DNA of 64,000 nucleotides from Caldilineaceae bacterium SB0664_bin_27 (GTDB taxonomy: Bacteria > Chloroflexota > Anaerolineae > Caldilineales > Caldilineaceae): contig VXRG01000130.1 in NCBI GenBank assembly GCA_009838625.1, positions 1-64,000 on the forward strand. Reading direction: 5' to 3'. Made by a program: the position numbers and the translations under genes. Below the pieces are notes generated by a model. It was not told where the DNA came from. It did not search any database and saw only the letters and a list, made by a program, of their open reading frames with translations. Shown here in pieces: positions 52,738 through 63,100 of this stretch; position 1 is the first letter of the stretch, and each line of letters begins with the position of its first letter.

Positions 52738-53709
52738 ATGAATAGCATCTTCGGCATTGGCGTCCTCGAGTTTATCTTCATCTTGATCTTCGCCCTGATC
52801 TTTCTTGGCCCGGAAAGGCTGCCAAAGGTAACCAAAGACGTTCTGTTCTTCATACGCCGGTTGCAGAGGCTTTCGGGTGATCTGACCCGCCAGGTCAACG
52901 AAGAGATTGGGGACCTGCGCGAACTCGACCCCAGTTACCACATGAAGCAGCTGATGGACGACGAGGAAGAAGAGGAGGAGGAAGAGGAGAAGTCGATCGG
53001 TCAGGTAGACGGTCAGAAATCGACGACAGGAACGAAACAGACCTCGGCGCCTTCTCAACCTGCTCAGGCCGCCGATGCAACGGCTGCTTCCTCCGGCGAT
53101 GAGACCGTCGAACAGACCGCCGAACAGAAGTCTGCCCCGCAACCGTCGCTTTCCAACCTGAATACGGCTGCCTCGGCGAACGGGCGGCAACAGAGCGGCG
53201 GCAGCGGCGACAGCAGCGTCAAGACAACGGGAACGGCAATTCCGTCGGCGCCCAAGACCGGTTCGGCCAGTGCGACGAACCGAACGCCCTCAATTGGTGC
53301 TACACCCAAACGAACTGGCAGTACTCAGAAGCGAGGGGTAAAGACTCTTTCGGAGCTGCGAAAGCAACAGCGGGCAAAACGACAGTCCGGTTCCAGTGGC
53401 GCCGATTCGTCCTACCTGGATGAGCGCAATAAGCGCGCTCAGCGGCGGGCCGAGAGCCGGCGCGAGGCGGTGGCCGCGCAGAAGAACGAACGGGAAGAGG
53501 CGTCTGAGCTTGAGGACACCGTGACCGACCCGGTCGACTCTGGAGCAGGTGATGATTCCGGCGTACTTGCCGAGTTGAGTAGCAACGGCGAAGGCGCTGC
53601 AGATACCGACGTCGTCGCCAGGGAAAGCGGCGCAGAGTCCGACGAAGGGGCGGTCGCCGCGGTGGTGGAGGATGCAGACGGCGACGGTGACGAGGAGACG
53701 CAGCTGTGA
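52738..53709 (+). CDS. Twin-arginine translocase subunit TatA/TatB-like
   Basis: A 323-residue Tat component. One N-terminal membrane helix (GIGVLEFIFILIFALIFLGPERLP) with the FLGPERLP hinge is followed by an amphipathic helix (VTKDVLFFIRRLQRLSGDLTRQVNEEIGDL), closest to TatB. The remaining 240 residues are a low-complexity tail: a Glu run, Ser/Thr/Gln-rich stretches, a basic section near 200-240 and an acidic end. This is about twice the length of usual TatB. Its stop overlaps the tatC start by four bases. Confidence 0.88.
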   Translation: MNSIFGIGVLEFIFILIFALIFLGPERLPKVTKDVLFFIRRLQRLSGDLTRQVNEEIGDLRELDPSYHMKQLMDDEEEEEEEEEKSIGQVDGQKSTTGTKQTSAPSQPAQAADATAASSGDETVEQTAEQKSAPQPSLSNLNTAASANGRQQSGGSGDSSVKTTGTAIPSAPKTGSASATNRTPSIGATPKRTGSTQKRGVKTLSELRKQQRAKRQSGSSGADSSYLDERNKRAQRRAESRREAVAAQKNEREEASELEDTVTDPVDSGAGDDSGVLAELSSNGEGAADTDVVARESGAESDEGAVAAVVEDADGDGDEETQL

Positions 53710-54506
53710 CACAGCAGGCGCCGCCGCTGGATTCTGATCCTCTTGATACTGATCCGTTCGATGGCAGTCGAATGGGGCTGCTGGATCATCTGGCAGAGTT
53801 GCGCAACCGGATGATTTGGATCGTTGGCGCCTTGTTGTTCGGCGTCGTCGCCAGTATCGCCTTCGTTGAGCCGGTCATTGCATTCATTACCAGCCCGGTC
53901 GAAGAGAAACTGATCGCAATTGGCCCCACAGATACGATCTTTGTCTTTTTCAAGGTCATGTTTGTGATGGGCGTGATCGTTGGCATGCCGGTGTTGGTCT
54001 ACCAGATCGTTGCCTTCATTGCGCCGGGACTCTACCCCCACGAAAAACGAGGTCTGTTTTTGCTCTTGCCGGGGGTCATGGTCCTGTTCTTCGGCGGCGC
54101 AGCCTTTGCCAACTTTGTGATGTTGCCGGTTGCGGTCGGCTTCCTGCAGAACTTTCTCGGCGATGTAATCGATCAGGAGTGGACGGTCGACCGCTACATC
54201 GGCTTTTTCACGCGCATTGTCTTCTGGATTGGTGTTGCCTTTGAGACGCCTCTCGTGATCGCCTTTCTGGCGCGCATCGGTCTGGTAAGCGGGCCGCGCT
54301 TGCTGGGGATGTGGCGGCAGGCGATTGTGATCATCTCGGTTGTGGCGGCGATGATCACACCCACAATCGATCCCATCAACATGACGATCGTCATGCTTCC
54401 GCTGATCAGCCTCTATTTCCTGGGAGTCGGACTGGCATACCTGCTGTACAAGCCGCGGGCGCCGCGCAGTTTCGATGAAATGGACTGGGGCGACGATGAG
54501 GAATGA
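53706..54506 (+). CDS. tatC: Sec-independent protein translocase TatC
   Basis: A 266-residue, six-helix membrane protein that recognises twin-arginine signal peptides. It begins MGLLDHLAELRNRMIW after a short acidic lead, with the conserved HLAELRNR motif, and has the loop FIAPGLYPHEKRGLF carrying the conserved Pro and Glu. The last helices are separated by GPRLLGMWRQ. A GTG start overlaps the upstream TatA/B stop. The C-terminal tail is acidic. Confidence 0.95.
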   Translation: MTQQAPPLDSDPLDTDPFDGSRMGLLDHLAELRNRMIWIVGALLFGVVASIAFVEPVIAFITSPVEEKLIAIGPTDTIFVFFKVMFVMGVIVGMPVLVYQIVAFIAPGLYPHEKRGLFLLLPGVMVLFFGGAAFANFVMLPVAVGFLQNFLGDVIDQEWTVDRYIGFFTRIVFWIGVAFETPLVIAFLARIGLVSGPRLLGMWRQAIVIISVVAAMITPTIDPINMTIVMLPLISLYFLGVGLAYLLYKPRAPRSFDEMDWGDDEE

Positions 54507-54696
54507 TAGGGAACAGCTTATAGCCCGGAAACAGGAGGTCCTGCGCGAGTTGACGAGAGCGCGACGGCAATTGGATGGCATTCGCTATAATGCCAGTCCT
54601 CGTCAACGGAGCCGGCGACAGCAGCTGGAGACCGAAGTTGAACAGCTGATGGCGGAAGAGTACCGGCTGCGCATCGCAATCGACCGGGCAGGGTAG
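54496..54696 (+). CDS. Small coiled-coil protein downstream of tatC
   Basis: A 66-residue charged protein, probably a two-helix coiled coil (REQLIARKQEVLRELTRARRQLDGI, and RRQQLETEVEQLMAEEYRLRIAI), with no Cys and no membrane helix. The ATG overlaps the end of tatC by 11 bases, which suggests coupled translation. I do not recognise the family. Confidence 0.55.
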   Translation: MRNDREQLIARKQEVLRELTRARRQLDGIRYNASPRQRSRRQQLETEVEQLMAEEYRLRIAIDRAG

Positions 54697-54745
54697 CAAG
54701 AAGCTGGTCCAACCTGGGAATGTTCGACACCTTCAAATATCCTTT

Positions 54746-54776
54746 CGGGGCAGGCAGAAGAATGTGGCCTGCCCCG
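54746..54776 (+). terminator. Strong GC-rich hairpin after the tat genes
   Basis: CGGGGCAGGC (54746-54755) pairs perfectly with GCCTGCCCCG (54767-54776) around an 11-base loop. No clear T run follows, so it may be a weak or factor-assisted terminator or an mRNA 3' stabiliser for the fab/nus/tat block. Confidence 0.5.
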
Positions 54777-54838
54777 ATTCATTCACAGATGGTTTTGTCG
54801 ACTGACGGCGTGTAGCCTATCGCAGAATAGGGGGCATC

Positions 54839-55672
54839 TTGCAGGAACGGTTCGACGTATTTATTACGGCCGGCTACGACCCCGATAAACAGGATCGAGT
54901 CTGTGCAGCGGCTGGAGTCGCCCACAAGTCTCTTGTGCCCGTTGTGGAAATGCCGATGGCGTGGCATGTCGTACAGGCTTTGGCGGAGAGCGATCGTATT
55001 GGCGAAGTCGTTATCGTCGGTTTGGAGCCTGGCGAGATCGATTTCGGCGTTCCCGTGCACCATGTGCCGAACCAGCCGAGCCTCTGGGCCAGCCAGAACG
55101 CTGGGCTTCGCAAACTTCGAGAGCTGAACCCGGACGACCGCTACGTCATCGCTCTCTCCGCAGATATCGCGCTCCTGACCGGACAGATCGTCGACAGTTT
55201 TATCGAAGCCTGCGAACCGTTCGAGCAGGACGTCTATTGGGGCATCGTTCGAAAAGACGTGATGCTGGCCGCCTTCCCCGAGAGCAGACGCACCTATCTG
55301 CCGCTGCGGGAGGGCTCATTTTGCAGCAGCGATCTGTACCTGGGGCGGCTGACAGCCGGTTTCCACATCCAGGAGCGTATTCGGTATTTCATCGAGAATC
55401 GCAAGAATGTTCTCGCGCTGGTGTGGAAGCTGGGACTGCCCACGATGGTCAGGTTCTTGCTGCGCCGCCTTTCAATTGCCGATATTGTCGACGTCGCCTA
55501 CCGGATCGCGGGCGTGCGCGGAGGCCCGGTCGTATTGCCGCTTGCTGAGGCAGGAATGGACGTCGACAAGCCGGAGCAGCTAACTCAGGTCCGTGAGTAC
55601 TTGAAAAGGAATCCTGACCACCCTGCCAATACCCGCGCTCGAGGGCGGCCAGCCGCGCCTGGTGAGGTCTGA
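54839..55672 (+). CDS. MobA-like nucleotidyltransferase family protein
   Basis: A 277-residue GT-A-fold nucleotidyltransferase. The N-terminus (DVFITAGYDPDKQDRVCAAAGV, then KSLVPVVEMPMAWHVVQAL) has the sugar/NTP-transferase layout, including the KSLVPV-type Lys loop, and YVIALSADIALLTGQIV occupies the metal-binding segment, although with D-I-A instead of the usual D-x-D. The C-terminal third is helical. The substrate is unknown. The TTG start has AGGGGG upstream. It is two bases ahead of the PAP2 phosphatase gene, suggesting a shared lipid or polyprenyl-phosphate pathway. Confidence 0.75.
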   Translation: MQERFDVFITAGYDPDKQDRVCAAAGVAHKSLVPVVEMPMAWHVVQALAESDRIGEVVIVGLEPGEIDFGVPVHHVPNQPSLWASQNAGLRKLRELNPDDRYVIALSADIALLTGQIVDSFIEACEPFEQDVYWGIVRKDVMLAAFPESRRTYLPLREGSFCSSDLYLGRLTAGFHIQERIRYFIENRKNVLALVWKLGLPTMVRFLLRRLSIADIVDVAYRIAGVRGGPVVLPLAEAGMDVDKPEQLTQVREYLKRNPDHPANTRARGRPAAPGEV

Positions 55673-55674
55673 GA

Positions 55675-56226
55675 ATGCGAAGGCTGCTGGAGGTATTGTG
55701 CGGGCTGGATGAGCAACTTAGCGCCCGCACAGCCCTGAACGAAGAGCAGTTGACCATGCGCCACCCTCTCTTCTGGCTGGCGCATGTCGGCGCGCATCTG
55801 GGCGACACAATTGTCTGGCTGCTGGTGACGCTACTCCTGTGGCGGCAATCAAGGGGCGACCGGCAAACACGGAGCAGTCTGATCGGTTGGACTCTCTCGC
55901 TCGCGGCTGGTGTAGTGGGCACCGTGCTGGCAAAACAGGCGGTGCGGCGTCCGCGTCCTGGCAGCGGACGTTTTCTCTATGGAGTGGGCCCCGACGCGCA
56001 CAGCTTTCCAAGCGGTCACGGTGTGCGTTGCGGGGTCATTCTGACGTGGGCCACAGCCTTCTGGCCGGGCGCGGGGAAGCTTGCTGTGTTGCTGGTTCTT
56101 TGGATCGGATGGGCTCGGGTCGCGTTGAATATTCACTACATTGGCGACGTCGTCGCCGGATTCGTCTTGGGCGCAGGGCTGTCTCGTATCATTCGCAAGC
56201 GCGCCATGGCCCGGCGCAGCGACTGA
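55675..56226 (+). CDS. PAP2-family membrane phosphatase
   Basis: A 183-residue membrane acid phosphatase acting on lipid phosphates such as undecaprenyl pyrophosphate or phosphatidic acid. The three PAP2 motifs are KQAVRRPRPGSGR, FPSGHGVR and RVALNIHYIGDVVAG, carrying the catalytic His residues and Asp. About five membrane helices are visible. It follows the nucleotidyltransferase by two bases. Confidence 0.92.
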   Translation: MRRLLEVLCGLDEQLSARTALNEEQLTMRHPLFWLAHVGAHLGDTIVWLLVTLLLWRQSRGDRQTRSSLIGWTLSLAAGVVGTVLAKQAVRRPRPGSGRFLYGVGPDAHSFPSGHGVRCGVILTWATAFWPGAGKLAVLLVLWIGWARVALNIHYIGDVVAGFVLGAGLSRIIRKRAMARRSD

Positions 56227-56264
56227 TACGACGGGTCATTTGACTTCCAAACAGGGTGCCCCTG

Positions 56265-58343
56265 TCATGGCTGCTGACGCTGCTCTATTGCGTACTCGTA
56301 AAAGGCCTCCTCAGTTGTCACCGGCGTCAGGCCGCTGATAGCCAGCACAACCTCGCTGCGCCTGTCTAATCCGTCCAGGTCGATGCGGACTGTCCCTCCT
56401 TCGTTTACCTGTGCACGCTTGTAGCCGGCCAGCGTGCCGTCTTCAAACACCATGATCTGCACGAGCCACTCCTGAGGGATCCGGTTGTCGGTCAGTAGCC
56501 AGCCTTCGCTCTCCCAGCCGCCGGCCCCGTCCTCCCAGTTGGTCGCGTACCCTATCGCCGGGATCTTGACCTCGTCAACAAACCAGCCGGGCGCGTTAAC
56601 GGCGTCGTCGGTGACATATTCAAAGCGCAGCCAGACTTTTCCGCCGGTGTAGGCCCGCAGGTCAAATCTCTCCTCGACCCATTCAGGCGGTGCGGCGCGG
56701 CGAGTAGACGCGCTGCGAGCCGTGTACGCGTGGCCGAAACTGTTGCCGCTAGGGTTGTCGGTAGTCGTGTGCTGGCCGGGCAGGATCTCCCACTTGCGCC
56801 CGTCGCGGCTGGCCAGGACATAGCCGTAGTCATAGTCCTCTTCGATGTCATACCACATGCGCACGGTCATCTCCAGCTCGGTACCGGGTGCGACGTCCGT
56901 AAAGTCGAACGCTCTCGTCAGACGCGTGTCGGAGTCGTCGGCCCGGTTGCTCCACCAGGCGCGGTTCCCGCTGAACCATTCGACCTCCGCAAAACGCGTT
57001 ACTGTATTGCCTTGGAAATGAACCGTCGCACCGCCGCGCCCGGTCAGGGAGATGTAATCTACGCCAAAGTTACGGACGGAACCGGTCCGTGTCTCCTGGG
57101 ACAGGCGATTGACCGAATCAGCCAGGGCTGGCTCGAGAGCCTCTGTTTCCCGGTACCCGTATACGCCCTGCTGAGCAAGGGCATCGAAATCGCCGACATA
57201 GTTGGCGATGACCCAATCGGCGAAAACGTCTTCAAACGTCAGGTGCAGACCTGCCTCCCGCAGTGCATTGTCGAATCCGCGGCTGCCGTTCGCCGCATCG
57301 GCTACAACTGCCCGTGTCATTTCCTCGCCGAAGCGCTGCAGGAAGTAGGCCATAAACAGGTAGGCGCTTCCGTAATGCTTGGCGTTGTCATGCGGGTCAA
57401 TGCTCCATGTGTTAAGTTGCGAGTCCGGGTCTTCGACGAAGATGCGAACAATGGCCAGATCAGGGGGGTAACCGGCAATCTCCTGCGCCAGTTCGCTTAA
57501 TCCCTCATTGACCCAGGTCTCTTCATTGCGATCATTGTGCCAGTGGACCATGTGCTGAAACTCATGGGCCAGCACCGTTTCGTAAACTTCATAGTCGTGG
57601 ATATTGTCCAGCCAGTCGAGGCTGATCAGAAACATCTCCTTCTGATTGGAATAGGGATTGGCCAGTGAACTGAAGGCGTTTGCTCCACTGAAGTATCCGG
57701 CGATTCCCCGCCCCAGATTCGTCGCATGGAGGATGTGAAGACGTGGATCGCCGTCGATTCCCGGATTGGGCTCCGTGCCGAAAAATGCGCGTACATGCGG
57801 GTAGATCCTTTGAGCGAACCGGTCTGCCGATGCAGCCATTTTATCCACATCGAGGTCGTGGCCCCGTTCGGCCCAGACATAGAGGACGTCATTCTTGTAG
57901 ATCAGTTCAGCCTCTAACTGAAAGTGACTATTCGAGTCGACATTTGACGCCCAGAATGGAGTCCGATCACCCACCGCATATTCGGGCGCCCGTACTGACT
58001 TCGGGACGAAACTGACCTCGGGGCGCAGACGTAATGCCAGGTCCCGCAGATCACGCGTTGGGACGAACACGGGCTTTCGCGCCTGAGAACTATGGGCAAG
58101 AGAAACGGGCTGACGTTCCTCTGCATTACCGGTTCCTTCTACGGGGATCTCTGCGGCCGGAGTTGCCGCGGAAGTGTCTGAGAATTCCTGTCCCTGCACG
58201 CTGACCTGCGCAGCGCGGTCGGACCCCCTGCCTTCCCGGGAAAATAAATTGGTGAGGGACGCGCAGCCGCTCAGGCTCACTGCGCCGGCGACCAAAACAG
58301 CAAATAGGCCGGGGAGCAGGCACTGCTTTCTGGCTCTGTTCAT
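56265..58343 (-). CDS. Lipoprotein zinc metalloprotease
   Basis: A 692-residue exported protein. The signal peptide ends in a lipobox (VSLSGC), so it is membrane-anchored outside the cell. The peptidase domain has YETVLAHEFQHMVHW with the HEFQH zinc motif near residue 275 and NEGLSELAQEI with the third ligand Glu; this resembles M30/hyicolysin and M6 enzymes. The C-terminal half holds beta domains with Trp-rich strands (GNRAWWSNRADDSD, VWLRFEYVTDDAVNAPGWFVDEVKI), typical of immune-inhibitor-A-like MAM domains. The ATG at 58343 is preferred to upstream starts because it gives a clean signal peptide. Confidence 0.82.
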   Translation of the reverse strand: MNRARKQCLLPGLFAVLVAGAVSLSGCASLTNLFSREGRGSDRAAQVSVQGQEFSDTSAATPAAEIPVEGTGNAEERQPVSLAHSSQARKPVFVPTRDLRDLALRLRPEVSFVPKSVRAPEYAVGDRTPFWASNVDSNSHFQLEAELIYKNDVLYVWAERGHDLDVDKMAASADRFAQRIYPHVRAFFGTEPNPGIDGDPRLHILHATNLGRGIAGYFSGANAFSSLANPYSNQKEMFLISLDWLDNIHDYEVYETVLAHEFQHMVHWHNDRNEETWVNEGLSELAQEIAGYPPDLAIVRIFVEDPDSQLNTWSIDPHDNAKHYGSAYLFMAYFLQRFGEEMTRAVVADAANGSRGFDNALREAGLHLTFEDVFADWVIANYVGDFDALAQQGVYGYRETEALEPALADSVNRLSQETRTGSVRNFGVDYISLTGRGGATVHFQGNTVTRFAEVEWFSGNRAWWSNRADDSDTRLTRAFDFTDVAPGTELEMTVRMWYDIEEDYDYGYVLASRDGRKWEILPGQHTTTDNPSGNSFGHAYTARSASTRRAAPPEWVEERFDLRAYTGGKVWLRFEYVTDDAVNAPGWFVDEVKIPAIGYATNWEDGAGGWESEGWLLTDNRIPQEWLVQIMVFEDGTLAGYKRAQVNEGGTVRIDLDGLDRRSEVVLAISGLTPVTTEEAFYEYAIEQRQQP

Positions 58344-58508
58344 TAGGTTGTGTGTTGTGGGTTGTTGTCGGTGAGAGGCTGCTGGCGTTCGGAGCTTTCG
58401 GCGATCTTCACAATCCATAACCTGCCGGAACTTCCAGAAAGACAGGCGTGGCAAGACGCTTGAAAGACAGGACGCCTATCTCTCGTTGAACTCGCGACTG
58501 CACAAACG

Positions 58509-59414
58509 TCATGGTCCGAGGACCCGATGTTCCAGCCCAGGGGCTATGGTCCGTTCGGTAGCCTCCCATGTGATTGGCTGTGGTCGCGGCGCCTCAAAGT
58601 TGCGGAAGACACGACCCAGGAGCCCTACGGCAACTCCCACGTATATTATGCTGCCAACGAACCAGATAATGCCTCCGCTGACCATCTGGTCCTGGATCGT
58701 CGTCAACTCGGGAACGGGCAATCGGCCGGCATAATAGCTGTAAGCGGGTGTATTGCGGAATGCCAGGGTCACGCCGGTTACCATGTTTGGAACCTCTCCG
58801 CCGATGATCACATAAAGAAACGCGATGCCAGGGTGCATCGCCCGCCGCAGACGCAGGCCCGTTCCCAGCGGATGCCACCAGAAGAGCATATAGGTGAACC
58901 AGACGCCCCACAGGCCAAGGCGGTAGGAGGAGGGATGGACAAGCAGCCAGTTGGCGATGCCCGGCTCATGCCAGAGCAGGAACACACTGAAGGCCAGCAG
59001 CCAGGTGATAAGTGGGTGAGTCAACCTGCGAATCAACTGTCCGGACCAGGTGGACTTTCTCAGCCTGCCCGCAACCCAGCGTCGTGCCGGAGCCGGAAGC
59101 CCGCGCAGAACGACGTGTGCCGGGCAGGCCAGCCACAGGAGAGGAGGAGCAAGTAGCCCAATGAGGATCTGTTGACCGGCTCTGCCAATCAGCAGCTCCT
59201 GCTGAAGCGCCGCCAGGGGGGAATGAAAGGCCAGGGCCAGCGCCGCTGTCCCCGCACAGAAACTGATCAGACGAGCAGTCGATGCCAGAGGGGAGCGGTT
59301 ACGTTTCAACCGCAGCCAGCCGGCTGTGTAAGCCAGAAGGATGGTCAGCAGAACGGCGGCTGAACCGGGATAGAACGCCCAGACCGTCAGAAGCTCCTTT
59401 ATCGAGAGGTTCAT
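58509..59414 (-). CDS. Cytochrome c oxidase assembly protein (caa3-type CtaG)
   Basis: A 301-residue, about seven-helix membrane protein of the caa3_CtaG family, linked to copper delivery to the oxidase in Gram-positive-type bacteria. Conserved pieces are AFHSPLAALQQELLIGRAGQ, then LLAPPLLWLACP, FLLWHEPGIANWL, and a WHPL motif in FTYMLFWWHPLG. The start is uncertain: ATG at 59414 or 59423, neither with a clear ribosome binding site. The oxidase genes are not in the window. Confidence 0.85.
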   Translation of the reverse strand: MNLSIKELLTVWAFYPGSAAVLLTILLAYTAGWLRLKRNRSPLASTARLISFCAGTAALALAFHSPLAALQQELLIGRAGQQILIGLLAPPLLWLACPAHVVLRGLPAPARRWVAGRLRKSTWSGQLIRRLTHPLITWLLAFSVFLLWHEPGIANWLLVHPSSYRLGLWGVWFTYMLFWWHPLGTGLRLRRAMHPGIAFLYVIIGGEVPNMVTGVTLAFRNTPAYSYYAGRLPVPELTTIQDQMVSGGIIWFVGSIIYVGVAVGLLGRVFRNFEAPRPQPITWEATERTIAPGLEHRVLGP

Positions 59415-59725
59415 GGAAGGAAGCATAGTCGCAGGAGGACATATTGCCAAACGGAAGTCCGTGAGTGGCGGAGTGGGCCCAAGGACTGAGTTCAAGCGGC
59501 GGGCCGTTTTGCGACCAAAGGCAGGGGAGTGGCAGGATTACCGCTGTACAACGTTTGCGCCATGCAGCCGCCCGGCTGCATGCGCCGAGGGAGGACCAGA
59601 AACGCACTGCGCTGAATGCAATTGGCGTCTTGCAAGCGCAAAGCAAGCAGGAAGATGTGCGGGGCCGCTGTCCGGGAAACCGAGGACGGATCGGTTTCCA
59701 TGTAAGCGCGGAGGGTCGTAAGGCC

Positions 59726-60103
59726 ATGGCAGGCGAGGCGGAAACTGTTTACCGGAAGATACTTCTCGTTGTCCGCCAGATCCCACTTGGGCGGGTCGCG
59801 ACCTACGGCCAGATTGCCTGGATCGCGGGAGCTGCGTCCCCGCGCATGGCCGGCTACGCGCTGGGCGGGCTGCCCGCGGACACTGACGTACCGTGGCAGC
59901 GGGTCGTCAACGGCAAGGGAGGTATCAGCCCCCGCGGGGACCCCTTGGCGACGGACCGCCAACGCAGAATACTTGAGGAAGAGGGAATCCTCTTTCAGCC
60001 GGACGGTCGCATAGACCTGAGCCGATTTGGCTGGGACGGGCCCGATCCGCAGTGGCTGGAAGCGAACGACTTTACACTTCTGCCCTGGCGCGCTCGCAGT
60101 TGA
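59726..60103 (+). CDS. Alkyltransferase-like (ATL) DNA repair protein
   Basis: A 125-residue protein of the MGMT family lacking the methyl-acceptor Cys. The helix-turn-helix LGRVATYGQIAWIAGAASPRMAGYALGGLP is intact, but where MGMT has PCHRV this protein has PWQRV (Trp57), the defining feature of ATL proteins. These bind O6-alkylguanine and hand it to nucleotide excision repair rather than removing the alkyl group. It is slightly longer than a minimal ATL, with a short C-terminal tail. The ATG at 59726 is at the start of family similarity; a longer upstream frame is not. Confidence 0.85.
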   Translation: MAGEAETVYRKILLVVRQIPLGRVATYGQIAWIAGAASPRMAGYALGGLPADTDVPWQRVVNGKGGISPRGDPLATDRQRRILEEEGILFQPDGRIDLSRFGWDGPDPQWLEANDFTLLPWRARS

Positions 60104-60175
60104 CCCGCCTCCTTGAACTGAACTCACAGTTCTGACTTCAGACCGAATGTTGCTGCAGGCGCCGCTGGGCCGAGT

Positions 60176-63100
60176 CTATGCGGCCTCCGCTTCCTCCTGC
60201 CCTTGCCAGCCGAGCCGGTTTTGCAACAGCCCCTTTACGGCTACTTTCAAGTCTGCATCTGCGAAGCCGCCCGTCAGCGCAAGGACGGCGGCGTACCCCG
60301 CCAGACTTGGCAGGATCGCCAGCCAGTCATTCACGCCGACTGCGGAAAAGCCATAAAGAATGACGCCCAAGCCAAACGCAGCGACCAGCGGCCGCCAGAT
60401 CAGGTCCGGCCAGGCGACGGTTCCCACGTCACGGTGGACGCGCCGAGCAAAGAGGAGCAGCAGACAGACTTCGCTGAAGATCGTAACGACCGCCGCGCCG
60501 ATAAAACTGAACAGTGGGATGAGCAGCAGATTGCCGGCCAGATTGAATGCGACCCCAAAGGCAAAGGCCTTCGTCAGATAGCGCTGCTGGTTGGCGGCAA
60601 TGAGTACGTACTGGGTTACGCTGTTCACAAAGCCTACAGGGATACTCCAGATTATCACCTGCAACGCCAGAACGGACCCGCTGCCGGCGCTCAGCGCGCC
60701 GCAGTCGAACCTCCCAATGGTCTCACCTAACATCTCGCAAACACGGGCCGAAACTACCGCAAATTCACCTGTCCCCGCGGCGAATTGGACGCCTCCAAGG
60801 AGAAGGATCAGAGGCTTTGCCAGGAGCGTAACAGCTGCTGCCAGCGGGAGACTTACCATCAACAGGATCCTAACACTAAGCGTGTAGGACCGAAGCAGCG
60901 CTGCGCCCTCCTGCCTCGCCAGGCGGCTCATTAGGGGAAAGACAGCCAGTGTGAACGTGCTGGGAATGATATTTAGCCCGTCGAGGTACTTGAGTGCGAC
61001 GCTGTAGAGCCCTACGCTGGCTGCCCCAACAAGGGGTCGCAAAATCCAGATGTCGATACGCCAGAAGACCGTGGCCAGGAGATGGTTGATCATGAGCGGG
61101 CCGCTGGTTGCAAGCATCGACTTCTGCAGAGCCCAGTCCCACTTCCATTGCGGCCGAAAGAGAGTGGAGCGAACGAGCCGGGTCAGCCAGACAAGCTGGA
61201 CAAGGTTTACGACCAGCGCCACGAACGCCAGGCCGACGATTCCCCAGCCGAGCAACAGGGCAAGCGCTCCCAGTGTCACCTGCAGCAGTGCCATCGCGAT
61301 GCCGAGTCCTGCGGGGTACTCCATCTTTTCGAACGCGTTGAACAGGCTGCTGAAGGCATCAGACCAGTTGGCGACCAGCATAACCAGCGCGAAGACCGCG
61401 ACGGCTTGCAGCTCTGTAACGCCGATGGGAGTTGCCGCTTCCCATGTCAGTTCTGTTCCGGCCCAGCTTGTCGTCATCTCCAGGAATGAAGCCCACAGTC
61501 CCGCCAGAACCCCGCCGCCGCCGTCTGCCGCTCCCAAAAAGGATGCAATACGGGAGCCGCCGACCGCCAGGCCCATTAGAACAATACTGACTGCCCACAA
61601 GAGAGTACGCAGTGAAAGTACGTTTGTCAGATAGAGGCTGGACTTGCTCTTGTCCGCTGCAACTTCACGCGTGACCAGGGTGCCGAGGCCGTAACGGCTA
61701 AGGATTTCAAATATGCCGTATACGGCGATGACCCAGGCGTACTGCCCGGTACCCACCGGCCCCAGAATGCGCACGTACAACATTGCAAAGGCGAAGTAGA
61801 TTACTCTGTTGGCCAGATTGAGGCCCATGGGTACGACCGAATTCTTGGCAACCGTGCGGGCATCGCCGGCGGTGGCGTCAGGCCGGTAGAATCGCCCCCA
61901 CGCCCACCAGAGCAGGAGCAGAAGGCTCACCATCGTTGCCAGAAAACTGATGTAGAGGCCCAGTTTGATACTCATGGGGCTGTACGTGAAACGTACAGTC
62001 CACTGCCCGCTTTCCGGCAGATAGACCGTACGAAAGGCCGAGTTGGCGCGCTGGATAGTCAACTCTTTTTCGTCGTTCTCGTTGCCGCCGAAGGGCCGCA
62101 GGTACGCCTTCCAACCTGAAAAGTAAGCGTCCGTCAGTACAAGCCAGCCTCTGTCGCTCAGGTTGACGTCGATGAAGACGGTGTTGGCCGTGTAGCGGCT
62201 GATCGAAGCGTCTGCCGTTTCCGGGCTGGCAGGGATGAGGGCGTCGTCCGCCGCAGGTGCCTCCTCTATGAAAACGGTCCTGCGCAGGTCTGCTTCCAGG
62301 AGGGGCTGCTCGGCAGACGGCAGGACAACCGCCTCGGTTGCAATATAGGCCCGGGGGAAGACCTCCTGGTTTTCGTAAACTCGCACCGCATCGTCTTCAT
62401 AGACCTTTTGCCACGTGTCCGAATTGGGGACCACCAGTTCCGAAAGGAGGTATTTGACGCCCATCAGGTCCAGCAGCGGATTCTCGAGTGCGGCGAAAGG
62501 GTTGTGCCCGTTGGCAGAGTTCCCTGATGCATAGATCGGCGCGATGCGGTTATAGAGAAGTTCGCCGCTCTGATCGGCGACGCGATTCATCAGGTCCACG
62601 TACTGTTTGGGAATAATTGAGTCGTAGCCGCGAACATCCTGCCATCCGTAATACATGCCGACATTGGCGTTGAACGTCTTGCTTCCCGGGGGGTCGAAAG
62701 TGGTAAAGCGGAAGGGAGCGTACTGGATTTCGCTGCTCGTCCCTGCCTTCTCTCTCTGATCGACATACTGCACGACCGGCGGCACATTTCTCAGTGGTGA
62801 GAGAGATGACTCTGCGGCTGGGTTGAAGGAGCCGTGGACGGCAAAGAGATCGAGAGCGAGAAGAGCCGCGAATGCATAGGGCAATGCCGGGACAAGAAAT
62901 CCCCTGACTGTTGGACTGCCGCACACTTCCGCGCCTGCAGCGTCGTGTCGAGCCGTCCGTGTGGTCCGCCATAGGAGCAGCCCACTGATCAGTGCGAAAA
63001 CACCGAATCGCGCCAGCCCGAAGCTCTGATATCCCCAGAACATGCGCCCGTCGGCAAATGCTGCTTGGGCCAGGTCGGACGCTTCCACGACCCGTTGCGA

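Noticed and set aside
53439..54581. Minus-strand open frame of 380 codons
   Set aside because: It is antisense to the tat genes; its His/Asp/Arg-rich translation is the shadow of hydrophobic TatC codons.
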